Below are positions 49,288-61,529 of a stretch of 64,000 nucleotides of DNA, in pieces. The notes beneath the pieces were generated by a model. It did not search any database. It was not told the DNA's origin and saw only the letters and a program-made list of their open reading frames with translations. This stretch comes from Nipponacmea schrenckii. Taxonomy: Eukaryota > Mollusca > Gastropoda > Lottiidae. Location: contig CM060200.1 of assembly GCA_030562195.1 (NCBI GenBank), positions 7,068,001 to 7,132,000 on the forward strand. Reading direction: 5' to 3'. The number at the start of each line of letters is the position of its first letter. The first letter of the stretch is position 1. The position numbers and the translations under genes are program-made.

Positions 49288-52200
49288 ATGATGGAAGAAA
49301 CAAGCACACATTATATAGAATTGTGTTCTAATCCGATTAGATTTGAACCTGTAGGAAAAGCCAACAATGTTTTCTTTGATGATGCTAATAAACAGGTAGG
49401 GTATGTTTAAATATATTAACCATTTAATGTGGCCATTCCCGATTGATCTGATGTCAATAATAATCTGTTTGTTTTTTTTGACAAGTATTGTAACCTACAT
49501 CTCCCTAGCGAGATCTTGATATTTTTTAAGTACCAGTACAGCCTAATGATACGGTAGTATGAGAACAGTATTTTTATATATCTGTATTTGTCTTGACACA
49601 GGGTTATAACAAATATTTACTTTTGCTTACTTCACCATATCTAATAAGCAATCGTCAGAAGACAATTATTGTCATACTGGTGCTAACAATAAGTTTTATT
49701 AAATACATATATTTCTATAACATATAGTTTTGACTTTTATATTTCTAGGTATTTGCAGTTAGATCAGGTGGAGCTATGGGTGTGGTTGTTAAAGGACCAG
49801 ATGATAAAAGTGTAATTCAATTTAGGTAAGCCCACTTTTATGGCCGGATAAAAGTCTAAGCTTCCTTATTAGAGAGTTCACAAAACCTTGATCTACTATT
49901 TTGGCTTTTTTATTGAAGTACATCATGGATAAAAACTGTTTTTATACTTTTTCAGGATGGAAAGTCGAGGTGATGTTATGTCTATAAAATTTTCACCAGA
50001 TAAAAAGATCTTAGCTGTACAGAGATCATTCAAATCAGTGGTATGCTGAACTGCTTTCATTTATTAGTAATTTGTTAGTGGTTGACAGGTCAAAAATATT
50101 AAAGAAATTTATCTGTTATTTATTCCAATTTCCATTGTTATAACATCAGGAATTTCAAGAAATTTGAATGGTATCACATTGTGATGTGATTTTCTAAATA
50201 TGTCAAAATACTAGGTCTGTTATCCTTGCAATGTGTATGACCTTTTCTCGTAATGGACAGAATTGAAAGGTTATGTTTTTACAAAAGAATTTAATAAATC
50301 ATTTAGTTCAAATGCAGTCTAAAGAAATAGATAGTCATGTGATTTTACTAAAATTTGAGTTAATTCAAGGCCCATTATGTAACTCTTTTCAGGAATTTGT
50401 AAACTTTCTAGATGATATGACAACAGATGAATTAGAATACTCTCAGACATGTAAAGTAAGTTTTCATGACAACGTGTATTTAGATTTCCTTGTGCATTGC
50501 GAGTTGCATCACTCATATGTTTTTTTATATATATTTTTTCATAAAAGTTTTGAAAAACATTCTAATTTAATAAAAGAAATGCCCTTTTCCTTTAAGGTGT
50601 AATTAATTCTGAGAATTACTTTTGAGTTGTTTCTTATTGTCGTATTTTTTAATGTTCAGGGTAAATCCACACAGATTATAAGTTTTCTATGGACTGGTTT
50701 ATATGAAATTATATTTATAACCAACCATGGTCTAGAACAATATCAGGTATATATAATATTTATAATCAACATTTAGGGGTATATCGTACATTAAATGATA
50801 GAACAAAATTTTATGGTACACTACTCCTGGGTTTTATTTCATTTCAATTCAAAATGTAAATTGTTGAATTGTTGTCTACGATAATGTATTCCATAAAATT
50901 GAGTTCTGTTATTTAATGTAAAATATATAGCACAATTTTATATAAAGCATGCTATGAATTACTCATAATGGAAGAGTTCTGATAGATAGGGCAGTGGCTT
51001 TTTGTTATGGTATAATCATTACATGTAAAACACTGTATTTTAGTTTACCAGCAAGTGTTGTTTGAAAAATCATCTTATGACAGAACTGGTCTTAGATTTG
51101 TCTAGCAAAATATATCAAATGAAATCTTATGTTATTTTGACAGATATTTCCTGAGAAAAGAACATTGAAGTGTCTTAAGACAATTAGTTTACAAGTCAAT
51201 TGGGTTGTGTGTATGGTATGTATAACATATTTCATTACAAATAATACTTGGTCAAGTTTTAAATGTCATTATAAAATGCACAATAATAATACTGCCTTTA
51301 ATGTACTGAACTCAAAAAAGTGTTATCATAGTGAAATATGATGCTAGATGATAGCATATTCAAATTAGTGGTTCACTTTCTATACACCGTGACTGATAAG
51401 ATTACTGATTGTTTCTGTGTCTGGCAGCAATAAAAAAAGGAAGTAAAAATTTTGTGCTAAGCTAATTCTTGTTGATTTAGAGCTAAAGTTGTTATTTAGA
51501 TTGTTAAGTAATGGTTATGAATTGTTATATTGTAGCCAGAAAATGGAATACTATTGTTATCATCTGGTAGTACAGGTAATACATTACATCCTGTACAAGT
51601 TAAAGTGAGTTTTATATATTAACTGTCCTCAGATTCATTAACCCTTGGCCAAGAAGGTCATTACTAATTTAAGCAGTAGGCCTATAGCATATTAATTTGT
51701 AACTAAATATTTCTTATGATTAGCCAAATTTAAAACTGTTTCTTCCAGTGATAATTTTAATGAAATTTAATTTTGTCAGCCTGAAATGAAATTAAACTTT
51801 AAGTATAGCATAACTACTGAAACAATCAACAGAATCATAGTATTGGATTCTGAGTACTGTAAAAGTTATATTGCTTTTGACAACCTGACTCAGTTATTTG
51901 AAATAGTAAATAAAGACTCAATAACCAGTAATCATCTGGATGTTGGAAAGAAACTGTGATACCTTATCACTGTTTTAGTAAATGTTTGGTGCATTTTATG
52001 CCATTTCAATTAATAGTTTAAATAATATGTAATAAGTAGTCTAGTAACATAAAAATGGTTGAATGAGGTAAACAGATCACAGGAAGATATTTTGATAAAA
52101 TAATAGAAAATTGACACATGATCAAGTTCTTCATTTTTCTCTACAGCCTGGTGTATTAAATAAATTACCCAAATTTGAAGTTGATTTACCAGCAGCACCT

Positions 52201-55200
52201 AAAAGTAATAAAGTTACTCTTGTAGAACGTGATGTTACTTTAGCTAACATGTAAGTTTCAATGGCGTCTAAAAACTAAAAGAATTTCATCTTCACTTATG
52301 ACTTTAAACAGTATTGGGAAGAATGTTGCATCTTAACAGACTTGGCACATCCATTTAGAGGACATCGACCATCACCTTATATTGTATATTTGGTATATAT
52401 ATAATATTATATTATACAGATACAATCAACTGTATATTGATGTATTAAAGCATCAACCATCAGCTATTATTGTATATTTGGTATATTTATTAGAATATTA
52501 TATTATACAGATACAATCAACTGTATATTGTTGTATTAAAGCATCAACCATCAGCTAGTATTGTATATTTGGTATATTCATTATAATATTATATTATACA
52601 GATACAATCAACTGTATATTGTTGTATTAAAGCATCAACCATCAGCTAATGTTGGAGCAGAAATAGTTCTTTATCAAGTACAAAAGTAAGTTAAAACACC
52701 TAGTCTTTGGGGATATGTTTACTGGGAGTCTATGTGCTAGCTACAGACTGTGATATAAATGCACTCTGAAACATTCACTACTGCATATTTTTGAATATAA
52801 TGCGCATCCTGGAATAAATCTGGAAAAATCACTGTCACAGTAAATTATATGTTTATTAATTTTGATGTAGACTGTTCTGATAAATTTACCTCATTGTTCA
52901 CTGTATATGAGTTGCCAAAGCTTGTAATGGTAATGCTGATATGTGTACATATTTTCAAGTAAGAAGGAAAAATGTTCTACCTTTCAATTTGTAGAGAAAG
53001 TCCAGCTAGAAAAAGTGATGTATTAAAATTAGATATGAGTGGTCGATTTGCTATTAATATTGTTGATAATTTAGTTATGGTTCATCATCAAGCTTCCAAG
53101 GTTTGTTCTGGGTGTTAATTGATGCCTATTCCTCACCAAATTGCTCTTCTAGTACCTCCCATGTTTTGACCATCTATAGAAAAGATTGAAAATTTAAAAA
53201 AAAGAAAAAGGTTTTCTTAAAAATCATATATATTCACTGCTACAATTTTTTTTTTACTCCTATAATATGTACAATATTGTGTTTTGTTAATTTCAGACAT
53301 CTGTTATATTTGATATTCAACAGTCCAGTGAATCAGATGGTTTTATTAAATACCATTACCCTGTACTATCACCATTACCCATTAAACCATTTAAATTACT
53401 ATTACCTAGTAAGTAATGATTCTAGTAATGTGATAAAAGCATTACCCATTTATTTGAACAATATAAAATTTCTGTTATCAAAATGTTATGCTAACACTAT
53501 AAGACAAAACTGATAAAAAAAGTCTTAATATACTGCAATTGATATTGACAATTACCCTTGTACAAAATTTTGATATTTTTCAGCTCTTAATTTAGAAGCT
53601 GGTACAGACAGAACAGAATATATGTGTGACTTATGTATCCTTTATAAACTAAGTTAGCCACCAGAACTGGAGTTAATTTGTTCCATTTGATTCGACATTG
53701 TACTCAATTCATTCTATTATAAAACTCAATACATGCTTCACAGAACCATATAGAATTATTTCTATCTATGTTAAAACATATACTCTCCTATTATCTTTAA
53801 CTAATATCAGATTCTGCTAATTGGATTGTATTTCAACCAGATATAGTTATTGATGCTAAATTAGGTGGGTGATTCGAAATGAGGGTATTTATGTATATTA
53901 AAAGTCATTATTTATAATTATAGAGTTATTATACATGGTTTTAATTTTGATTTGATGTATAATGGTAAATAATATGATAAGATAAATAATCATACAAACA
54001 ATTTGTTATGTTTTTCGTGGAAAGTAACTTTGCATCATACATCATCTTTTTACATAAATTTTAATATGATTCACATATATTAACATTTAGACCTAAAAAT
54101 ATTGGCAATATTATTTCTTATTCGTTTACATACATGTAGTTTATAATTATCTCCAAGTTAGCTATATTTACTATTATTTTAGGTTGTTTATGGTATATTA
54201 AGATTAATTTAGAACCATTAGTTACCATGATTTATGAAAAGGTAAAAACATTTTTTATATTATTTTTATCATCACACAATAAATTTTGATTTCATATTGA
54301 TACTAAAATAATTTGGATAACTGAATAAGATCCTTCAAGTTTCACATTAAAAATAGCAGGAACTAATGACAATTTCATATTCAAATATCTAGCCTTAAAA
54401 ATGTGACCCTTCCACACTCTTCTGATGTACATGTGATAGCATCATTGATGATTAATAACACTTTTCATGGACTGAAACCTGTTCTTATTCTTTGTCTTAG
54501 TCACTAGACTTTTGTCATAACTTTTAGTATATTAAAATTAAGTTCTGGACTTGAATTAACAATGGACTTCTTGTAATTAAACAGACAAAGCACTTTAGTC
54601 AGGTTATTCTCACTATGTCAGTGGATAACTTTATTTTAATAAATGTTGTACAAACTATACGTGTATGTGAAATACAGTTTTAGTATAGCAATTATTTAGA
54701 CCAAGTATAAAATATTGGGGAAAGTGGATAAAATTGAAATAATTTGTATATCTTCAGACTACATTAATAAGTTTTCTATTAAAACGTAAAGACAGTAAGA
54801 TGGTGATATTGTCTGTGTGTCAGAAAATGTTAATACCAGGTCAACAAGCCAATCTACATACCATAGCTTCAGTATATGACATGTTAAATACAGTCTTCAA
54901 ATCTTATAGAGATACAGAATCACAAGTTAATGTAAGTCTTATGCCACTCTTTATCATTCACATTCTGGAATAGTATCTATTACATTTTTTACTTTCTTTG
55001 TCTCATGATCTCAATTTAGAATTATTTGATTAGAATAACGATGAAAAATTAGTTTCAATCATCCTTTGTTTGATATGAAGTCATGTAAATGTTTCAATGC
55101 TTACATTGTATCCTGAGTACTTCTTTTGACTTAGTCTTATCAACCTGTATTAAACTAAACTCAATACACTCTATAATGTAGGTGTGGAATTGAGAACAAA

Positions 55201-58200
55201 GTATCTAAATCAAATGATTTTAAACATACTCCTCAATTTTAGAATGGTGAATTACCACAGAATGTATTAAATGGATGGAAGAAGAAAGTCATAATAGATC
55301 AATCTGATATGTTTACTCATGTTTTTTCTGTTTACGAGGATTGTAAGGTAAGAATTTTCAGTTCTGTTTATGAAGACTGCATTGTAAACAATAAATAAAC
55401 AATTGTATTGAAGAGGATTGTATTATGTTTATATTTTTGAAGACTAAATAATTTTTTTTTAAATTTAAATTCCTGGAGTATACAAGTTCTGTTTATGAAA
55501 ATTGTAAATTCCATAATTTTCAGTTCTGTTTATGAACACTGTAAAGTAAATAATTTTCAGTTCTGTTTATGAAAATTGTAAAGTCAATAATATTGAGTTA
55601 TTTTTCTGAACATTGTAAAGTAAAAAAATTTCAGTTTTGTTTATGAAAATTGTAAAGTCAATAATTTTCAGTTCTGTTTATTAAAATTGTAAAGTAAATA
55701 ATTTTCAGTTTTGTTTATGAAAATTGTAAAGTCAATAATTTTCAGTTCTGTTCATTAAAATTGTAAAGTAAATAATTTTCAGTTCTGTTTATGAAAATAT
55801 GAAAATTGTAAAGTCAATAATTTTCAGTTCTGTTTATGAAAATTGTAAAGTAAATAATTGTCAGTTCTGTTAATGAAAATTGTAAAGTCAATAATTTTCA
55901 GTTCTGTTTATGAAAATTGTAAAGTCAATAATTTTCAGTTCTGTTTATGAAAATTGTAAAGTCAATAATTGTCAGTTCTGTTTATGAAAATATGAAAATT
56001 GTAAAGTAAATAATTGTCAGTTCTGTTTATGAAAATTGTAAAGTCAATAATTTTCAGTTCTGTTTATGAAAATTGTAAAGTCAATAATTTTCAGTCCTGT
56101 TTATGAAAATATGAAAATTGTAAAGTAAATAATTTTCAGTTCTGTTTATGAAAATTGTAAAGTAAATAATTTTCAGTTCTGTTGATAAAGTCTATAGTGA
56201 ACAATGTTCAACTCTGTTTATTATGTTTGTAATCTAATCAACTTGCAGTGAAGTTTATGAAGTCTGTAGTGAACAATTTTTCCTTTTTATTTATAATGAT
56301 TTTTGATGTGAACAATTTTCAGTTTATCTAGACTGTAATGTTATGTATCATTGCTTACTATGTAAAGTTTTAGTATTCACTAAATTGAGTTTTATAATCG
56401 TATATAATTTTAGGATATCAAGTATAAGTTTATGGTAGCTGTATTGATAGAATATATAAGATCACTGAATCAATTCAATATGCCAGTTCAGGTATAGTAT
56501 TTATCTTTTGTTTTACTTGATGTATAGTGCATTTTATACTTTATTTTGTTTTATTAATATAAGTTTTAATGCGTAATTTAGAATAGACATAGAAATATTT
56601 CATTTAATGTAAGTATATTATGAATATAAATTAAAATTCAACAGAAGTATATAGTGTTTAATTTGAGTATTATTATACTGGTTTTAATTCATAATTTCAT
56701 CAGAATATTATAAATATTATTAATTATAAGTCATATTTATATTTCATGATATGTAAATGCAGTATTTATTATATGGGTTAGTAATATGGTCAGTAATATT
56801 TATATAAGTTTTAAAATATAATTTCAGCATTATTTATATGAATTAATAATCAACATATTGGTGAATAATAAATGTTTCTATCAACTCCATCAGTTTCTAC
56901 AATATCATGTTCTTAGTGATAGTAAACCATTGGTAAGTCTCTTGCTTTATAATCAGTTACAAATCAGTTCAGAGTATGCGAAGTTTGTTAGCTGTGTACA
57001 ATTCCCCTCATTACATACTGTATGGCGTTGTCCTTTTCATGAACCTGAACTGAATTAGAAGGTAGGAGACTGTGTTAATTAAATGATATTTGTATATTTA
57101 TAGGCATGTTTAATGTTATCGTTAGAAAGTGTTTATCAACCAGCTCATCAACTTGCTTTAGACATGTTAAAGGTAATAAGAAAAATTATTTTATGAATAA
57201 CATGCATCCATTTACACTATTCCAATTTTTAATCAGATCTTGCAAGCAAAGGGTAAAGATACCATGTTAGGGTATAAGTGCATCATAAAATATCTAGTAA
57301 TGTTTGGATGGACTCATTATTAGTTTTGCTTTATGTACATTACAAGTTACAACAAATTTGGTTTTTAATAGTGATAAACTGCAAGGGGACCTAAAAATAT
57401 CCCATATAAAAAATATTTAATGTTAATAGTGGCTGAGGAACGGGATAAAGTAATAATAATGAAGTCTTTATTTTACATGGGTCTTAAACAACTATATTTT
57501 ACAAGGATAACAACTTAGGTTCACAAGTCCGCCATGACAAGGATCCTATGTACCAGCTGGTCCTTGGCCAAACCTCTTTGCATTGATCTTTCCTGGATCA
57601 TCCTTACCCATTTACAGCTGGGTGGACTGGAATTGTGAGTGAAGATTAGAATTAGGTCTAATACAAGAAATAGTCTTAGTGGACTGTGATCTTATATTTT
57701 TAGAGATTACAGACAGCTAATGAAGAAATAATTGAAGTTTTGCTATCTAAACAACAGTTATTACAAGCACTTAGGTCAGTTTTGTCATTTAATTTAATAG
57801 AAGTCATAATTTCAGATTGCTGTCTTGGAATATAGTTAGGGCTAATGTGGAAATTTGGCCATTCAATAGCATTTAAACTTTGCAATTTCCAGCTGTTGTG
57901 ATATATAACATGTAGAATGTTATGAAGACCACAGAGCATTGGTTTAGACTTGCCATCAACTCTTACTTTAATCCTATGAGATTTGATAGATCTCTGTTAA
58001 TTTTATAGGTTTATACGTAGTGTTGGTATAGTTGATACAGTATCTTCTAGAAAGTTTTTAGAAGCTGGTCTTAAAACTAATGATGATATGTTATTTTATA
58101 CGGTCTTCAAATTCTTTGAAGCAAGAAATCTACGTCTTCGATCAAATCCAAGATTCCAACAAGGTAAGTCACAAACTTACATAAAAGAAACAAACTTAGT

Positions 58201-59600
58201 TCAGTCATTTAAATGTCTATGCCAAACAGATAAGTTTAGAAATATTTCTATGAATGTGTTGCTGTCAATCTGTATATGTTCCCCATCTGTATATGAATAT
58301 GTATTGTTCCCCATCTGTATATGAATGAATGTGTTGCTGTCAATCTGTATATGAATGTGTATTGTTCTCAATTTGTATATGATTGTGTATTGTTCCCCAT
58401 CTGTATATGAAGGTGTATTGTTCCCCATCTGTATATGAATGAATGTGTTGCTGTCAATCTGTATATGAATGTGTATTGTTCTCAATTTGTATATGATTGT
58501 GTATTGTTCCCCATCTGTATATGAAGGTGTATTGTTCCCCATCTGTATATGAATGAATTTGTTGCTGTCAATCTGTATATGAATGTGTATTGTTCTCAAT
58601 TTGTATATGATTGTCTATTGTTCCCCATCTGTATATGAATGTGTATTGTTCCCATCTGTATATGGATGAATGTATTGCTGTCAATCTGTATATGAATGTG
58701 TATTGTTCTCAATTTGTATATGATTGTGTATTGTTCCCCATCTGTATATGAATGAATGTGTTGCTGTCAATCTGTATATGAATGTGTATTGTTCCCCATC
58801 TGTATATGAATGAATGTGTTGCTGTCAATCTGTATATGAATGTGTATTGTTCCCCATCTGTATATGAATGAATGTGTTGCTGTCAATCTGTATATGAATG
58901 TGTATTGTTTTCAATTTGTATATGATTATGTATTGTTCTCGATCTGTATATGAATGAATGTGTTCTCAATTTGTATATGATTGATTGTGTATTATTCTCA
59001 ATCTGTATATGAATGTGTATTGTTCTCAATTTGTATATGATTGTCTATTGTTCCCCATCTGTATATGAATGTGTATTGTTCCCATCTGTATATGGATGAA
59101 TGTATTGCTGTCAATCTGTATATGAATGTGTATTGTTCTCAATTTGTATATGATTGTGTATTGTTCCCCATCTGTATATGAATGAATGTGTTGCTGTCAA
59201 TCTGTATATGAATGTGTATTGTTCCCCATCTGTATATGAATGAATGTGTTGCTGTCAATCTGTATATGAATGTGTATTGTTCCCCATCTGTATATGAATG
59301 AATGTGTTGCTGTCAATCTGTATATGAATGTGTATTGTTTTCAATTTGTATATGATTATGTATTGTTCTCGATCTGTATATGAATGAATGTGTTCTCAAT
59401 TTGTATATGATTGATTGTGTATTATTCTCAATCTGTATATAAATTCCTTGTTCTCAATCTGTTTCTGTATATGTTGCTGTCTATCTGTATAGAAATATGC
59501 AATCTGTATATTAATTGTAGGTGAACACTGTGAACTGTATGTAAAACATTTTGAATCAGTGTTTGGTATAGAAGCTTTGGCTGCTGTTCCTGTCAGTTAA
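49288..59600 (+). CDS. RMC1: Regulator of MON1-CCZ1 complex (RMC1 / C18orf8 / Mic1)
   Basis: Third subunit of the MON1-CCZ1 exchange factor that activates Rab7 on late endosomes and lysosomes and supports autophagy. 22 exons: 49288-49395, 49749-49825, 49956-50040, 50393-50455, 50660-50746, 51144-51215, 51536-51604, 52147-52250, 52602-52685, 52995-53100, 53297-53408, 53584-53634, 53811-53864, 54183-54241, 54758-54931, 55243-55347, 56414-56491, 56828-56932, 57104-57172, 57704-57774, 58009-58163, 59521-59600. They sum to 655 codons plus TAA; human is 657. Conserved landmarks in order: NNVFFDDANKQVFAVRSGGA, GVVVKGPDD (N-terminal propeller), LPKFEVDLPAAPKS, NWIVFQPDIVID, then the C-terminal Mic1 helical domain with IRSLNQFNMPVQHYLYE, HQFLQYHVLSDSKPL, ANEEIIEVLLSK and a final GEHCE. 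Start: two adjacent ATGs, the first chosen. All introns are GT-AG with matching phase and no frame break. Confidence 0.97.
52365..52645 (+). repeat. 91-bp tandem duplication of the RMC1 exon 9 acceptor and exon start
   Basis: Three acceptors (ATTATACAG followed by ATACAATCAACTGTATATTG) end at 52419, 52510 and 52601, exactly 91 bp apart, with part of a fourth unit at the left. Each copy carries the intron end plus about 45 bases of exon 9, then intron again. Only the third continues into the rest of exon 9 (NVGAEIVLYQVQ). Using either upstream acceptor and reading on leads to a stop codon before or at the real exon. Confidence 0.92.
55325..56185 (+). repeat. 37-bp minisatellite derived from the RMC1 exon 16 end and donor
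   Basis: About 20 units of 37 bp (TTCTGTTTATGAAAATTGTA then AAGTCAATAATTTTCAG). The founder is visible at 55326: exon 16 ends TTCTGTTTACGAGGATTGTA-AG, followed by intron GTAAGAATTTTCAG. Each unit thus has a 3'-splice-like TTTTCAG, 22-23 bases of exon sequence and a decayed donor (GTAAAT or GTCAAT). Some units carry an extra TGAAAATA. Confidence 0.93.
57484..57650 (-). mobile_element. 5'-truncated copy of the second SINE family
   Basis: The reverse complement matches the body and tail of the element at 43360-43650 (TTGGCCAAGGACCAGCTGG, TTGTAAAATATAGTTGTTT). The tRNA-like head is missing. It lies in the RMC1 intron before exon 20. Confidence 0.75.
58255..59480 (+). repeat. Minisatellite with higher-order structure in the last RMC1 intron
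   Basis: Built of 26-35-bp variants around CAATCTGTATATGAATGTGT, CCCCATCTGTATATGA and CTCAATTTGTATATGATT. A 430-bp block (58571-59000) is repeated essentially without change at 59001-59440. This gives a two-level structure and suggests a very recent duplication, or an assembly artefact. Confidence 0.92.
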
Positions 59601-59894
59601 TGGTACCACTAAACCCTCAATTTGTAATTAATTTCAAATTGAAGAGCAGGACAGTATTTGAACTAGAAAGGAAAAATAATTGGAAAAAGGGCTCTGGATG
59701 CATTTGAAAGAGATAATTGTAAAATTACTAAAATTGTCTTTGTTTTTACCATTATGCTCTAGTCTTGAGATATAAATGTTCAGAATTTTCTTATTGATGT
59801 TAGTGCAATATGTTTTTGTTATGTTGATATTTATGTAATTTGTTAAAGTTATCAAAGAATTGGAACATTAAAAGAGGCTAATTGTTTTTTGAAC

Positions 59895-60240
59895 AATAAA
59901 TTACCATTAAATTGTAGAAAATATGCACAAAGTCAAATTGAAACAAAGAGTCCAATATTAAAAAATTTCATCCAATTGGTTACTTCATGTAAGAAATAGA
60001 TATTCACAGATAAAAGAGAAATCAGTCTTATATTAAGATGATGTATTTGTGTGATGGTCGTGAAAACTGGTCATTGACGAATTGAATATACTGGTATACC
60101 ACTGCAAAATAAATTCACCAGGTTCTACTTATTTTAGTCATAACTTATTGCTTTTAAACAGTGTCAGTTCACCTGAATGTAATGTCAAGAAGACACAGTG
60201 ATGTAAAATGCAAAATTTATTGAAAGTTGATGAAAATAAA
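59895..60240 (+). terminator. Candidate RMC1 polyadenylation signals
   Basis: AATAAA hexamers at 59895-59900, 60108-60113 and 60235-60240, that is 295-640 bases past the RMC1 stop. Which of them is used cannot be told from the sequence. Confidence 0.4.
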
Positions 60241-60249
60241 CTGATTTTC

Positions 60250-61400
60250 TTGACTTGTTAATTAATAATAATGAATAGTTTTGGCAAATAGTCACAAAAG
60301 GAATATTTTGGGCTGTCATTACTCTGGGACAGAACATTCTCAAGAGAGAGTTATTCATAACTTGCAGGAACATCAGATATCAGATTGTAAATCCTAAATC
60401 CTCTGAAATTGAGCTTTATATTTATACATGTTTGTTCCTAATGTTTCTCTTTTATCTGTATAATACAGAATTGTTACATATATATATTATAATAAATATA
60501 TTTTCATATAGAATTTATTTGTTGGGAAAGATGTGGTATATTAGTAAAATTATGATATATGATCTTCTGCAATTTATCAAAAGTAATGTAAGATTAACAT
60601 CACACTTGGGCATAAGTCATACAGGTAACATTGTTTTGTATTAGCAAGTGGAGTAGTAATTATATATTTTACTTGAATGTCAAGTCTTTATTCCCTCCCA
60701 CACACAAACATCAAGTCTCTTCATTCCAGAATAATTAGGCCATGTCGACAATGCAAAATACAAGCTAATAGAGTCTACATAAAATCCTCTTTTTAATCTC
60801 ATAATCCATTAATCTAAGTAATTATGAAATTTAGAATGGATATACCATCGTGTGTGGAGATTATATTCTTAATCCTGGTAAGTCGAATTGATGAATATCA
60901 ACTCTTATTGACCAAGTTGGAGACTTAAAATTTTATGTTCTAAGAGGAAGTAGGGCTCGCATTTTTGATCCTGAGTTTTTAAATAAACCAAAAAGAATTG
61001 ACCAAAAAATACTAAACTTATTTATTTTTTCATAATTCAACTCAAACCTAATCTGTTACTTTAAATCAAATTAAGCATTTTGTTCCAGTCAATATATGAG
61101 TGACAAAAACAGGTTTATTCAACCTCAGGGCACATTGATGAATGTCAATTTAAATCTTAAATAAAACTTTCTATATATAAATAATCAATTTACATTCCCA
61201 ACAAAATTGATAAGCTCACCGGTAAAAATTAGCATTCTTTATCACATAACAATAAAACTCTAGCACTATCAAGAGAAACTTAAATACATGTAAGAAATGA
61301 ATGGAAGATATTTATGCAAAATACATTTGAACAGAACTCATAATTTTGAGGTAGTTAAAATATGACTTGTTTAATATCTTCTTTCAATGGCATTTAGTAA
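60250..61400. other. Intergenic, nothing recognised
   Basis: AT-rich DNA with short spurious frames only. Confidence 0.4.
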
Positions 61401-61409
61401 CTGGGTAAT

Positions 61410-61523
61410 AATTAACTCAACACAATTATATGGATAGCAATTACTTATGGAAGTACCTTCGTCGAAACGTCGCAAGTTATTTATTAAAGTAATTGCTATC
61501 CATATAATTGTGTTGAGTTAATT
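61410..61523. repeat. Perfect hairpin with 37-bp arms and a 40-base centre
   Basis: Arms 61410-61446 and 61487-61523 are exact reverse complements (outer end AATTAACTCAACACAATTAT). The centre contains CTTCGTCGAAACGTCGCAAG. One arm and part of the centre recur at 43048-43112, so it belongs to a dispersed repeat family. It is non-coding; class unknown. Confidence 0.85.
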
Positions 61524-61529
61524 GTTTAA

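Noticed and set aside
50273..50602. 109-codon plus frame as a stand-alone gene
   Set aside because: Only its middle (50393-50455) is real, as RMC1 exon 4; the rest is intron read-through.
58201..58599. 132-codon minus frame with IHIQIDSN repeats
   Set aside because: Product of the intronic minisatellite of RMC1, not a gene.
61440..61490. Hammerhead ribozyme
   Set aside because: CGAAAC is present, but no CUGANGA core strand with a closing stem could be found on either strand.
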